Shown here in pieces: positions 43,124-51,850 of a DNA stretch of 64,000 nt (positions are counted from its first letter, which is position 1; each line of letters opens with the position of its first letter). The notes under the pieces are model-generated. The model saw only the letters and a list, made by a program, of their open reading frames with translations. It did not search any database and was not told the origin of the DNA. Source of the stretch: Chitinophaga filiformis (GTDB lineage: Bacteria; Bacteroidota; Bacteroidia; Chitinophagales; Chitinophagaceae). The stretch covers positions 1-64,000 of the forward strand of contig NZ_JAKIRP010000004.1 of the NCBI RefSeq assembly GCF_021646545.1, written 5' to 3'. The translations under genes and the position numbers were made by a program.

Positions 43124-44719
43124 TTATGGAACATCCCACCATACTCTGGAAGTATAGGTATCTCCCTTATCTAGGCGACCTACCGCAGCCTGGTAATTAG
43201 TAGGATTAGTAGACCCTTCTGTTGAATGGTAAGCAATCCTCCTTGGTATAGTACCACCGGTAAAATTACCCTGGTAATTAACAGGAGTCAGCACCGGATA
43301 ACCTGATCTTCTCCAGTTAATCCACGCTTCAATAAAGTTAAACAGCGTTCCATTGGTTGCCCAGTATTGTTCGTTGATCATCTTCAGAGAAGCTTCTGTT
43401 GAACTAACATCCAGCGGATGCGAAGCAGCATATGCATCGGCGGTTGCTGCACTGATCGCAGCGGCGGGGCTGAAGGTAGCCAGTGACTGCAATGCAGCTG
43501 AAACGGCATTCCTGTAGTGCTCAGCGGCAGTACCTGGTATTGTCCAGCCACGTACAGATGCTTCTGCCAGCAACAGTTCTGTTTCAGCATAGGTCAGCAC
43601 AAATTCCGGAGCACTCCTGTCGAGATACACAGCTGTGGTAGGACGGGAATATTTACCCAAAAGGTATACATCGCCAGCCGCGCCTGTACTTCCGGGATAA
43701 TCCGGCCTTTTAGTGATATCGGTAGCTCCGCCGAGCAGATCGTAGCCATTGGGCATGCCAATCTGTACGCTGGAATCCCTGTTCCCGGCCAATGAGCTGT
43801 TTGTACCATTTTTGAGACCAGCTGGTGGCACTTCAGCTACCACGCCGAGGCGGGGGTCGTTATTAACACGCAGATAGTCTATCAGGCGTTTAGACCATTT
43901 TACTTCCCTGTAGTCTTCAGTAACCAGCAGGGCACCGCTTGTACCATTACCATTACCGGTAGAGTTATCAGTACGGCCGTAAGCATTGTCGGCAATACCT
44001 TCAAAGGTGCCACCCGCAGCAGCTTTCTCAGCATATTGACGCGCCAGGGTAGGATTGACCTTCACTAAGCGCATGGCAGAACGCAGCATCAGTGAATAAC
44101 CAAATTTCTTCCATTTATCAATGTCACCGCCATAGAAGAGATCTGAGGAAAGTTGGTCTCCGGCTACATCCAGCGCATTGATGGCAGTTTCCAGTTCCGT
44201 CAGCATGGAAGTATAAATTTCTTCCTGTGTATCGTACTTCGGTGTAAATACGCCGGATTTACCAGATAGTGCTTCGGAATAGGGAACGTCACCATAACAG
44301 TCTGTTATGTGCTGCATAATGAGGATCTTCATTATGATGCCGACATTGGCGAGGTTGGACAATTGCTTTTCATTAGCCAGTGTGGTCATTTCTGCAGCAA
44401 GACTTGCAGCCCGGTAATCATCGATCCAAAGCTGGTTCTGATAACCTATTATACCGGATGATGCCACGTATTTATCGCCGTTACTGTAGTAATTATAGGT
44501 AGAAGATAACAACTGGGGCCACATGCTCTGGAACAGCAACTGTGCATAGCCTTTGTTAGCATAGCTATACTGTGCTCTCGCAAGTAACAGATTGGGAAGA
44601 TATCTACCCCCATCTACAGAAATCGGATCGGTGTTAATTTCATCAAAATCGTGGGTACAACCTGATGAGAACAGTGTCAGACCCAGCGCTATATATAGCA
44701 AACCTTTTTTCATGTTCAT
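43124..44719 (-). CDS. SusD/RagB-family lipoprotein (SusD-like_2 type)
   Basis: 531 residues. A lipoprotein signal ends LFSSGC (Cys about residue 21). Segments typical of the SusD-like_2 branch are DCYGDVPYSEAL, KWKKFGYSLMLRSAMRLVK, FVLTYAETELLLAEASVRGW and the C-terminal SRVWWDVP. The WWDV end is shared with the SusD at 55237. The ATG overlaps the SusC stop codon by one base (TAATG); the second Met, two codons on, is an alternative start. It should form the surface lid of the SusC channel encoded just upstream. Confidence 0.92.
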   Translation of the reverse strand: MNMKKGLLYIALGLTLFSSGCTHDFDEINTDPISVDGGRYLPNLLLARAQYSYANKGYAQLLFQSMWPQLLSSTYNYYSNGDKYVASSGIIGYQNQLWIDDYRAASLAAEMTTLANEKQLSNLANVGIIMKILIMQHITDCYGDVPYSEALSGKSGVFTPKYDTQEEIYTSMLTELETAINALDVAGDQLSSDLFYGGDIDKWKKFGYSLMLRSAMRLVKVNPTLARQYAEKAAAGGTFEGIADNAYGRTDNSTGNGNGTSGALLVTEDYREVKWSKRLIDYLRVNNDPRLGVVAEVPPAGLKNGTNSSLAGNRDSSVQIGMPNGYDLLGGATDITKRPDYPGSTGAAGDVYLLGKYSRPTTAVYLDRSAPEFVLTYAETELLLAEASVRGWTIPGTAAEHYRNAVSAALQSLATFSPAAAISAATADAYAASHPLDVSSTEASLKMINEQYWATNGTLFNFIEAWINWRRSGYPVLTPVNYQGNFTGGTIPRRIAYHSTEGSTNPTNYQAAVGRLDKGDTYTSRVWWDVP

Positions 44720-47700
44720 TATTTTTTAAATTTGACATTCACGTTCACACCGTAGGTACGTGTACTTGGCAAGCTTGTACCTTCGATACCTGCATAGTTA
44801 ATGAGTGAAGAAAATCCGGCTTCAGGATCCACGTTATCAGAATTCCGCATGAGGGTAAGCAGATTACGTGCTACAAGGGAGATACCGATAGACTCAAAAG
44901 GCAGTCTACCCAACATCCTGCTGCCCAGCGTATAGCCCAATGTCACCTGGCGCAGTTTGATAAAATCAGCGTCCAGTACACTATTCTTAGAGATCTTATT
45001 CGCATATGCCTGATAATAGGTTTGCGCATCTACATTGATCGTATTTCTCAACCCTGTACTTTCAATGATACCATCAGCTACTATACCTGATTCCCTGCCT
45101 TCCAGCGTCATTTTATCCAGGCCACGGAATACGGCGTAGTCTTTCGTAGCAGACAGCAGTTTGTGACCAAACTTTCCATCAATTAAGAATGACAGGTTGA
45201 AGCCTTTAAAAGAGAATTCGTTATTAATACCACCGAAGAACTTTGGCAGCACACTACCCATTGGTCTGAGCACACCATCGTTCTGTGGCAGACCGGAAGC
45301 ATCCAGCAGCACTTCTCCTTTGTCATTACGTTTGAAGTCGTATGCCAGGATCTGCGGACCAGCCATACCTTTCACCAGGGCGGTGTTGGCATTCAGCGGA
45401 CGGTAAGTACCCAGTGTCAGCACGGTACTGGAACTGTTTGCACCGTAGATATCAAGGATCTTATTCTTAATATAGGTTCCATTCACAGATGCATTCCAGG
45501 TAAAGTTGGATGTAGAAACGATCGTACCGTTTATAGCAGCTTCAAAACCTGTGTTCTGCGTAGAGCCGGTTCCGAAATATGCCCTGTCATATCCGGTAGC
45601 TGGAGAGATGGTACCCTGGATAATTTCATTCTTCGTTTTACGATGGAAATAAGCAAGGTCAATACCTAACCTGTTATTGAAGAATTTCAGTTCCAGACCT
45701 GCTTCCAATTCCTTCAGCGTGAATGGTTTCAGGAACAGGTTGGGCAGTGTAGTTGGGAATTCTCCCGTGCTGACACCGCCGATCGTGCTACCAACACTAT
45801 AGTAAGATCTGTCTGTATAAGCATCAACAGGTTCACCACTGGCGTTTGCCCAGGAAGCACGTAACTTACCATAGTTCAGCTTAGGAATGTTCACCAGTTC
45901 TGAGAAGATAAAGCTACCGGACACGGATGGTACAAAGATGCTTCTGTTATTGGCTGGCAACGTAGAGTAAGTATCGTAACGGCCGGTTGTTCCAATGGTC
46001 AGGAAACCTTTGTAAGAGAAGTCCGCAGTGTAGTACGCTGATTGTGATTCTCTTGCTTCATAGTCATAGTTCCTGCTAAAATTGGTTACGTTGTTGAACG
46101 CATAAACATATGGTATAATCATCTGGTTACCGGCTACTCCAACCATCTCCCAGGTCCTTCTACGCAGGTTACCACCCACTGCCAGGTCGAGCTGCAGATC
46201 TTCTACAATGTTCTTCTTGAAACCGATCAAACCATCTGCGTTCATTTCAGTGGTTTGTTCGTTACGCAGGTCCATGTCGCCACTCACGAGTGTACCATTT
46301 GGCAGCGTGCTGGTAGAGTAGGCAGTACCCCATGGGGTTACTCTGAATTTCCTGTCATTGATGTTGTCATAACCAATACGTGCCTGCGCATATAAAAAGT
46401 CAAAGAAATCATAACGGGCAGTCAGTGCAGAGATCCAGCGTCTCCTGTCGATGTTATTGACATACTGGTTCACAACAAACCATGGGTTTGTTACAAAGTT
46501 ATCATCATTCCATACTATCTCCCGTCCATTGTTGTTGGGATCGAAGCCTGGCTTCAGGATATCCTCATCGATGTTTGTAGCGAGGAAGATACCATTGTTC
46601 GCATTCAGCGGACCATCACTCAACTGCGGACGGTTCTGGGACTTGTCATCAATGTAGTTTACCAGTGCACTTATTTTCAGTTTAGTGGTTACATTCTGTT
46701 CGAGGTTCAGGTTGAAGGTCTTACGTTTCAAGCCACTGTTCCTTAAGATGGAATGATTGTCCAGGGAGGAAGCGGATACACGGAAAACACCTCTTTCTCC
46801 ACCACCGGAAACCGCAATCGTATTTGTAAAACTTGGCCCAGTTCTGTAAAAGCGGCTGATATTATCATCTACAGCAGAATAGGCATATGACTTACCATCA
46901 AACTGTGGCGTCATTGATCCGTCCAGTCTGGAGCCCCAGCTCAAACGGGTGCTGATCAAGGCATCGGTAGCGTTAACAGGTTTTGCACCATGTTGCCCCT
47001 GGCCGTATTCGTACTGGTACTCAGTATAATCGATCGCTTTATCCAGCGTATAGTTCATGTTATATTCCACCTGCATAGTGCCTTTCTTACCACTCTTGGT
47101 AGTGATGAGGATTACACCGTTGGTAGCACGGGTACCGTACAATGCAGAAGCAGAAGCACCTTTCAGTACAGTCATGCTTTCAATATCGTCGGGGTTGATG
47201 TTGGATATACCATCACCATTGTCGGAACCACCCCACTCACCGGCAGCACCTCTCTGTGAGTTATCCATCGGAATACCGTTGATAACGTACAGCGGACTGC
47301 TGGCGCCAAAGCTGGCCATACCTCTTAACAGCACACGTGCAGAAGAACCGGGACCACCATTGGTACCACTTACGCTCAGACCCGCCACGCGGCCACCGAG
47401 GGAATAAGCAACGTTGGTTTCACGCGCCTGTGTGAGCGATGCTCCGTCCACTTTGGTAACAGAGTAACCCAACTTTTTGGACTCTTTTGATATACCCAAT
47501 GCTGTTACCGTTACTTCACCTAACTGAGAAGAGGACTCCTCCATGGTGAAATCAACAGATGTTTGACCGGGGGCGACTTTGACGCCTTTTGATGTATAAC
47601 CTATCAGTGAAGTTTCCAGTGTAATTTCTCCTTCAGGCACATTTTTCAGGGTAAATGCACCATCAGCACCAGTAATTGCAAAGATGTTCTTTCCTTGCAC

Positions 47701-47829
47701 TTTAACACTCACGGAACCCAGAGGGGCTCCACTTTTTGAATCTTTAACAGTTCCCTGTACCTGCCTTGTTTGAGCAAATGCTACTGTGGAGAGTAGCATC
47801 GCAACAACCAGCAAACGTAGATGTCTCAT
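44719..47829 (-). CDS. SusC/RagA-family TonB-linked outer-membrane protein
   Basis: 1036 residues. The signal peptide ends TVAFAQT near residue 21. A carboxypeptidase-like domain spans about 22-100 (VQGTVKDSKSGAPLGSVSV). The TonB-box region EVTVTALGISKESKKLGYS is followed by the plug (GRVAGLSVSGTNGGPGSSA, LYVINGIPMDNS, LYGTRATNGVILITTKSG) and barrel to VNVKFKK. It is the first gene of a four-gene unit (SusC, SusD, FG-GAP/ASPIC, haloperoxidase-like). There is no STN domain, so it does not belong to the sigma/FecR signalling class. Confidence 0.93.
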   Translation of the reverse strand: MRHLRLLVVAMLLSTVAFAQTRQVQGTVKDSKSGAPLGSVSVKVQGKNIFAITGADGAFTLKNVPEGEITLETSLIGYTSKGVKVAPGQTSVDFTMEESSSQLGEVTVTALGISKESKKLGYSVTKVDGASLTQARETNVAYSLGGRVAGLSVSGTNGGPGSSARVLLRGMASFGASSPLYVINGIPMDNSQRGAAGEWGGSDNGDGISNINPDDIESMTVLKGASASALYGTRATNGVILITTKSGKKGTMQVEYNMNYTLDKAIDYTEYQYEYGQGQHGAKPVNATDALISTRLSWGSRLDGSMTPQFDGKSYAYSAVDDNISRFYRTGPSFTNTIAVSGGGERGVFRVSASSLDNHSILRNSGLKRKTFNLNLEQNVTTKLKISALVNYIDDKSQNRPQLSDGPLNANNGIFLATNIDEDILKPGFDPNNNGREIVWNDDNFVTNPWFVVNQYVNNIDRRRWISALTARYDFFDFLYAQARIGYDNINDRKFRVTPWGTAYSTSTLPNGTLVSGDMDLRNEQTTEMNADGLIGFKKNIVEDLQLDLAVGGNLRRRTWEMVGVAGNQMIIPYVYAFNNVTNFSRNYDYEARESQSAYYTADFSYKGFLTIGTTGRYDTYSTLPANNRSIFVPSVSGSFIFSELVNIPKLNYGKLRASWANASGEPVDAYTDRSYYSVGSTIGGVSTGEFPTTLPNLFLKPFTLKELEAGLELKFFNNRLGIDLAYFHRKTKNEIIQGTISPATGYDRAYFGTGSTQNTGFEAAINGTIVSTSNFTWNASVNGTYIKNKILDIYGANSSSTVLTLGTYRPLNANTALVKGMAGPQILAYDFKRNDKGEVLLDASGLPQNDGVLRPMGSVLPKFFGGINNEFSFKGFNLSFLIDGKFGHKLLSATKDYAVFRGLDKMTLEGRESGIVADGIIESTGLRNTINVDAQTYYQAYANKISKNSVLDADFIKLRQVTLGYTLGSRMLGRLPFESIGISLVARNLLTLMRNSDNVDPEAGFSSLINYAGIEGTSLPSTRTYGVNVNVKFKK

Positions 47830-48643
47830 TATCGATTTAGTTTTTGGTTAGAGAATAGACAAGTGCTTGACACTTGAAGGCATAGAAGGTCTGGTCGCCA
47901 TGCGACAATGTTTCGTTTCATTGCTCGATACTGTTATATTTGGTTGTTGTTAGAAAATACTTTCCCCTTATGCTATTTGCATAGCATTGTTTATGATTCC
48001 ATTAAGTTTTGATTTTTGATTTCAGTTGGACTTTCCCCCGGCTTATTCACTGTGATGTAACAGGGACTTGTTCCCCGTTACACGCACACATGCAGATGTC
48101 ATCCGGCAAATAGCCAGTAAAGACTCATTAGTGATTTGAAGTGATAAAATAATTGTTCATTGTCCTACTCCACTTTAGCAATCTGATTGACTCTAGTAGT
48201 TATAATTTTGGCTTCGAAGAAAATTGTTCAATAGTAACGGTTCAATAGTTTTAGTTCCAAAGTTGCCTTACTCTTACGAGTAATACAATTCACTGTTCAT
48301 GTTTGTTTCAAAAATTCTATAAATGACAAGTTTCCCTACATGGAAGGTTGGCATTTCCGCCTGATTTCATAACTGATTTGCTGATTACCGCCCTTTTTCA
48401 CGCTCTCTCGTTTACGGCTCTTAACATTGAATGTACTCAAATTTAACATTTCATACAATAACAAATGCGTTCTACATAATTATAACCAAATGGCCGCTAA
48501 AACAAATACTTTTTTAACAACTCCTGATCGTATGTAAACCGTTTTAGCATATTTATAACACTTGATTTCACCAATATGTTCATCTGATAGTATTTTACCT
48601 TGACCGCTGGTGTGATTTTGTCTCTATGAACTAATCAGTTATC
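47830..48643. other. 814-base stretch upstream of SusC without genes
   Basis: No ORF of substance on either strand and no RNA gene recognised. CAAATTTA at 48438-48445 is a -7 box on the minus strand, and CAAA (-33) lies 16 bases further at 48462-48465, shorter than usual. If this promoter is used, the SusC leader is about 600 bases. Hairpin 48056-48082 and a small CAAGTG/CACTTG repeat (47861-47877) lie within it. Confidence 0.45.
48056..48082 (-). other. stem-loop in the putative SusC leader
   Basis: TGTAACAGGGA (48056-48066) and TCCCCGTTACA (48072-48082) pair with one mismatch around a 5-base loop, about 230 bases before the SusC ATG. No T run follows, so it is more likely a leader structure or protein site than a terminator. 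Confidence 0.4.
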
Positions 48644-48679
48644 AAAAAAAAAGTGACTACCGGGTCGGCAGCCACTTTT
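48644..48679 (-). terminator. rho-independent terminator of the GH43 gene
   Basis: AAAAGTGACTACC (48649-48661) and GGCAGCCACTTTT (48667-48679) pair with two wobbles. On the minus strand the stem runs into a long T tract (complement of 48644-48652). It begins about 20 bases past the GH43 stop. Confidence 0.8.
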
Positions 48680-48700
48680 CAATATTCGTTTCCGTATGAT

Positions 48701-49672
48701 TTACTTCAGTTTATCTTTCTTCACTCCTTCCTTTGTGATCTTTACAGGAACAATCAGCCCATTTTCATCAAAATGCATTTCATCTATACACACTACCCTG
48801 TTATTGGCTGCCGTTTCCGTGAGCGGACGCCTATGGTAAACGATATACCACCGGTCAGTGCCGGGTACGTTGATCACGGAATGGTGGCCTGCACCGGTCG
48901 CTACCGAGGTATCCTGCTGAAGGATCTTGTCTATACGTTTAAAAGGCCCTGTCGGGGAATCGGCGATGGCATAGGCAACGGAATAATGTGGGCCGCCCCA
49001 TCCTCCTTCTGACCACATGAAGTAGTATTTCCCATTACGGATGAACATGAACGGTCCTTCCACATAACCAGCCGGAGTGATTTCTTTAAAGGTATTACCG
49101 TCTTCAAAAGGAGTAAATCCCTTAAAATCAGGATTCAGTTTCGCAATGTTGCAATGGCGCCATCCGCCGTATATAATATAGTGTTGTCCGTCCTTGTCCC
49201 GGAAAACGAACTGGTCTATTGGTTGTGCCTTGTTATGGAATTTATCGATCAACGGTTTACCCAGGTAATCTTTATAAGGACCTCCTGGTTTGTCTGCCAC
49301 GGCAACGCCTATGCCTCCCTCCTCATTATCACTCTGGATATCATTAGCCGCAAAGAAAAAGTAGTATTTGCCATCTTTCTCTACAATAGCCGGCGCCCAC
49401 ATGGCTTTTTTAGCCCATTTTACCGCCGCTGTATCCAGAATATGAGGATGTTTGGTCCATTTTACCAGATCCGGCGAGGAAAAAGCATCAAAAAATACCT
49501 GTTTCTCATATTTATCGGAGTACGTGGGGTATACCCAATATTCTTTACCCCAGATTGCTGCTTCGGGATCTGCATACCACCCCTGTACGATAGGATTACC
49601 AGCCCGTTTCTGTGCTGCCGAGGGCAGGTACAGTGCTGTTCCCAGTAATAAAAACGTTAAGACCTTTCTCAT
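48701..49672 (-). CDS. secreted glycoside hydrolase family 43 protein
   Basis: 324 residues from the ATG at 49672, where a signal peptide begins (RKVLTFLLLGTALYLPSAAQ). The longer frame would run across the divergent promoter region. The five-bladed propeller of GH43 is seen with its catalytic residues: Asp35 in GWYADPEA (base), the modulator Asp region in AMWAPAIV and Glu205 in YVEGPFMF (acid). The length is that of a catalytic domain alone. The family has beta-xylosidase and alpha-L-arabinofuranosidase/arabinanase activity, and I cannot choose between them. It is divergent from the sigma factor of the signalling locus, so co-regulation is possible. Confidence 0.88.
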   Translation of the reverse strand: MRKVLTFLLLGTALYLPSAAQKRAGNPIVQGWYADPEAAIWGKEYWVYPTYSDKYEKQVFFDAFSSPDLVKWTKHPHILDTAAVKWAKKAMWAPAIVEKDGKYYFFFAANDIQSDNEEGGIGVAVADKPGGPYKDYLGKPLIDKFHNKAQPIDQFVFRDKDGQHYIIYGGWRHCNIAKLNPDFKGFTPFEDGNTFKEITPAGYVEGPFMFIRNGKYYFMWSEGGWGGPHYSVAYAIADSPTGPFKRIDKILQQDTSVATGAGHHSVINVPGTDRWYIVYHRRPLTETAANNRVVCIDEMHFDENGLIVPVKITKEGVKKDKLK

Positions 49673-49789
49673 AATGTAATTTCCAGTTTGAGCCACAATA
49701 TAATAATTGAGTACCAGAGATCTATGGACGGCAGAGCCCATTTCATTTTTTGTTCCTACTTTTACGCCAGCATTCAAACGATAGGTAAA

Positions 49790-50347
49790 TTGTCAAATTC
49801 ATCCTTACCGGAGGAGCGGAAACTATTACTGCAGATAGCCAGGGGTGACGAGTCTGCATACACACTTGTATTTAACCATTACAGCAAACAGGTGTTCAAC
49901 GTGGCCATGCTTTATCTGAAAGACACTACGCCAGCACGGGAAGTCGTGCAGGAAGTCTTTCTGAAAATATGGCTGAAGAGGGAAACTATGCCCGCCGTGG
50001 AAGACCTGACCGCCTATCTGTTCATCCTCACCCGCAATCATATATATGACAGTTTCAAAAAACAGGCAAACCAGGTAAAAGCCCTGGACCATTTCATCCT
50101 GCACCAGCCCAGCGCTGTAGATGATACCGATCACCGGCTCCAGGAACGCCAATATGACCATCTACTGAATAAAGTAGTATCTAACCTACCCCCTGAACGT
50201 AAAAAGGTCTATATCGCCCGGAAAGAGGGCTTAAGCAACGAAGAGATCTCTGCCCGGATGAATATTTCCATCCATACCGTCAAGAAACAAATGCAGCTGG
50301 CTATGCAAACCGTCAGGAGCTTTGTGAAAGAGCAACTCCATATATAA
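49790..50347 (+). CDS. ECF-type RNA polymerase sigma factor
   Basis: About 185 residues from TTG at 49790. ATG starts exist at 49688 and 49724, but 49688 leaves only 15 bases to the divergent GH43 ATG, and both add 22-34 unlikely N-terminal residues. Sigma region 2 is FNHYSKQVFNVAMLYLKD to REVVQEVFLKIWLKRE. Region 4 is LPPERKKVYIARKEGLSNEE to MNISIHTVKKQMQLAMQTV. It belongs to the FecI-like ECF class used with FecR and STN-containing SusC in Bacteroidota. It probably drives the SusC/SusD genes downstream. Confidence 0.85.
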   Translation: MSNSSLPEERKLLLQIARGDESAYTLVFNHYSKQVFNVAMLYLKDTTPAREVVQEVFLKIWLKRETMPAVEDLTAYLFILTRNHIYDSFKKQANQVKALDHFILHQPSAVDDTDHRLQERQYDHLLNKVVSNLPPERKKVYIARKEGLSNEEISARMNISIHTVKKQMQLAMQTVRSFVKEQLHI

Positions 50348-50479
50348 CAGCGCCCCGGCTATGAAAACCCCATCTAACTAACTGAATATCATCTCCAAAA
50401 AAAATTTCACGCCCCAATACTCCTTTTTTTTCCGCCGGTCGTCTTTATTACTATCAACCCAGTGCCAAACTAATCGTCT

Positions 50480-51661
50480 ATGACAATAGCTGAAATAAAG
50501 CGATTACTTGATAAGTATAAGCGTAACGAGATCAGTGAGGAAGAATATCTCCAACTGATGCAGGAAGTCGCTGACGACGCCCATACATCTGCTATCAAGG
50601 CCGATATAATGGAAACATTATACGGGAAAGCACCTGATATGGCATTCGGTGAGGAAGAAGCGTCTGCCATGCTGACCGGTATTTTCCGGGCCGGCGAAGC
50701 GGATGCCCGTCGCTTAAGGGTTGTAAGGCGCAGAAGATTAGTATATGGTTCACTGGCAGCGGCCGTAGTTGCGGGCATGATTGCCACCGGTGTTTATATG
50801 TCCCAGTCTGGCAAACAGGCGGCCCCGGTAGCAGCTATACGTCACAGGCCTCTGCTGCCGGGCTCTGACAGGGCTATGCTTACGCTGGCAGATGGCACAG
50901 TTATACCGCTGGACAGTGCCAATAACGGGGCACTGGCGCAACAGGGCAACACGCAGATCATGAACAGGAACGGAGCCCTCAGCTATAATGCAGGGGGACA
51001 AACCAGTGAAGTGATGTACAATACGGTAGCGACGCCTCATGGCGGCCAATACCAACTGACCCTGGCAGACGGCAGCCGTGTATGGCTGAACGCAGCCAGC
51101 AGCATCCGGTTCCCCACTGCCTTTACCGGCAGGGAACGGCTTGTGGAGATCACCGGGGAGGCTTACTTCGAGATCGCACAACAGGCTGAAATGCCTTTCC
51201 GGGTAAAAGTGAATGATGTTCAGGTGAATGTTTTAGGCACCAGCTTTAATATCATGGCCTACCAGGACGAACAGGCCATCAAAACCACCCTGGTGGACGG
51301 TGCAGTGCAACTAAAGCACGGCAACAACTCCAGTGTGTTAAAACCAGGATTGCAGGCAAACTTATCATCCAGAGATGATCATTTTGTGATCGCCGCGGCT
51401 GACATGGAACAGACGCTTGCCTGGAAAGAGGGCAAATTCCGGTTCAGGAACACGAATATCCGGACTATCATGCGGCAGCTGTCGCGCTGGTATGACATCG
51501 AAGTGAACTACCAGGGAGATGTGTCTGATATAGACCTGACAGGGGTTATATCCCGGCGGGAAGAGGCCGGCAAGCTGTTAAAAGCACTGGAGGCTACCCA
51601 AAGGGTACAATTCGAGGTGAACGGGAACAAGGTGACCGTGAAACCCGGGGAACAACAGTAA
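50480..51661 (+). CDS. FecR-family anti-sigma factor
   Basis: 393 residues. The N-terminal cytoplasmic part (about 1-80, KRLLDKYKRNEISEEEYLQL) should hold the sigma factor. A single membrane helix lies near 90-110 (LVYGSLAAAVVAGMIATGVY). The periplasmic FecR domain spans about 175-270 (VATPHGGQYQLTLADGSRVWLNAAS, ITGEAYFEIAQQ, VLGTSFNIMAY). The C-terminal domain (about 325-393, FRFRNTNIRTIMRQLSRWYDIEV) resembles the STN-binding domain usual in Bacteroidota. It lies 132 bases after the sigma gene and before the STN-SusC gene, which should signal through it. Confidence 0.92.
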   Translation: MTIAEIKRLLDKYKRNEISEEEYLQLMQEVADDAHTSAIKADIMETLYGKAPDMAFGEEEASAMLTGIFRAGEADARRLRVVRRRRLVYGSLAAAVVAGMIATGVYMSQSGKQAAPVAAIRHRPLLPGSDRAMLTLADGTVIPLDSANNGALAQQGNTQIMNRNGALSYNAGGQTSEVMYNTVATPHGGQYQLTLADGSRVWLNAASSIRFPTAFTGRERLVEITGEAYFEIAQQAEMPFRVKVNDVQVNVLGTSFNIMAYQDEQAIKTTLVDGAVQLKHGNNSSVLKPGLQANLSSRDDHFVIAAADMEQTLAWKEGKFRFRNTNIRTIMRQLSRWYDIEVNYQGDVSDIDLTGVISRREEAGKLLKALEATQRVQFEVNGNKVTVKPGEQQ

Positions 51662-51850
51662 AGCCCTTACGACCAAGGGGGACAACATTATGTAAAAACT
51701 AAATTTTTCCAGTTATGACCACGTAGAAAAATCACGTACCGTCAGCTTTAGGTAGAAAACCGGATTCCGACTGCCATCGGAACCCGGCATAGATGGCTAC
51801 CAATTTCCTTAACGTTTGAAAATCGATTATTAAGCCAAGAACACAAAAGT

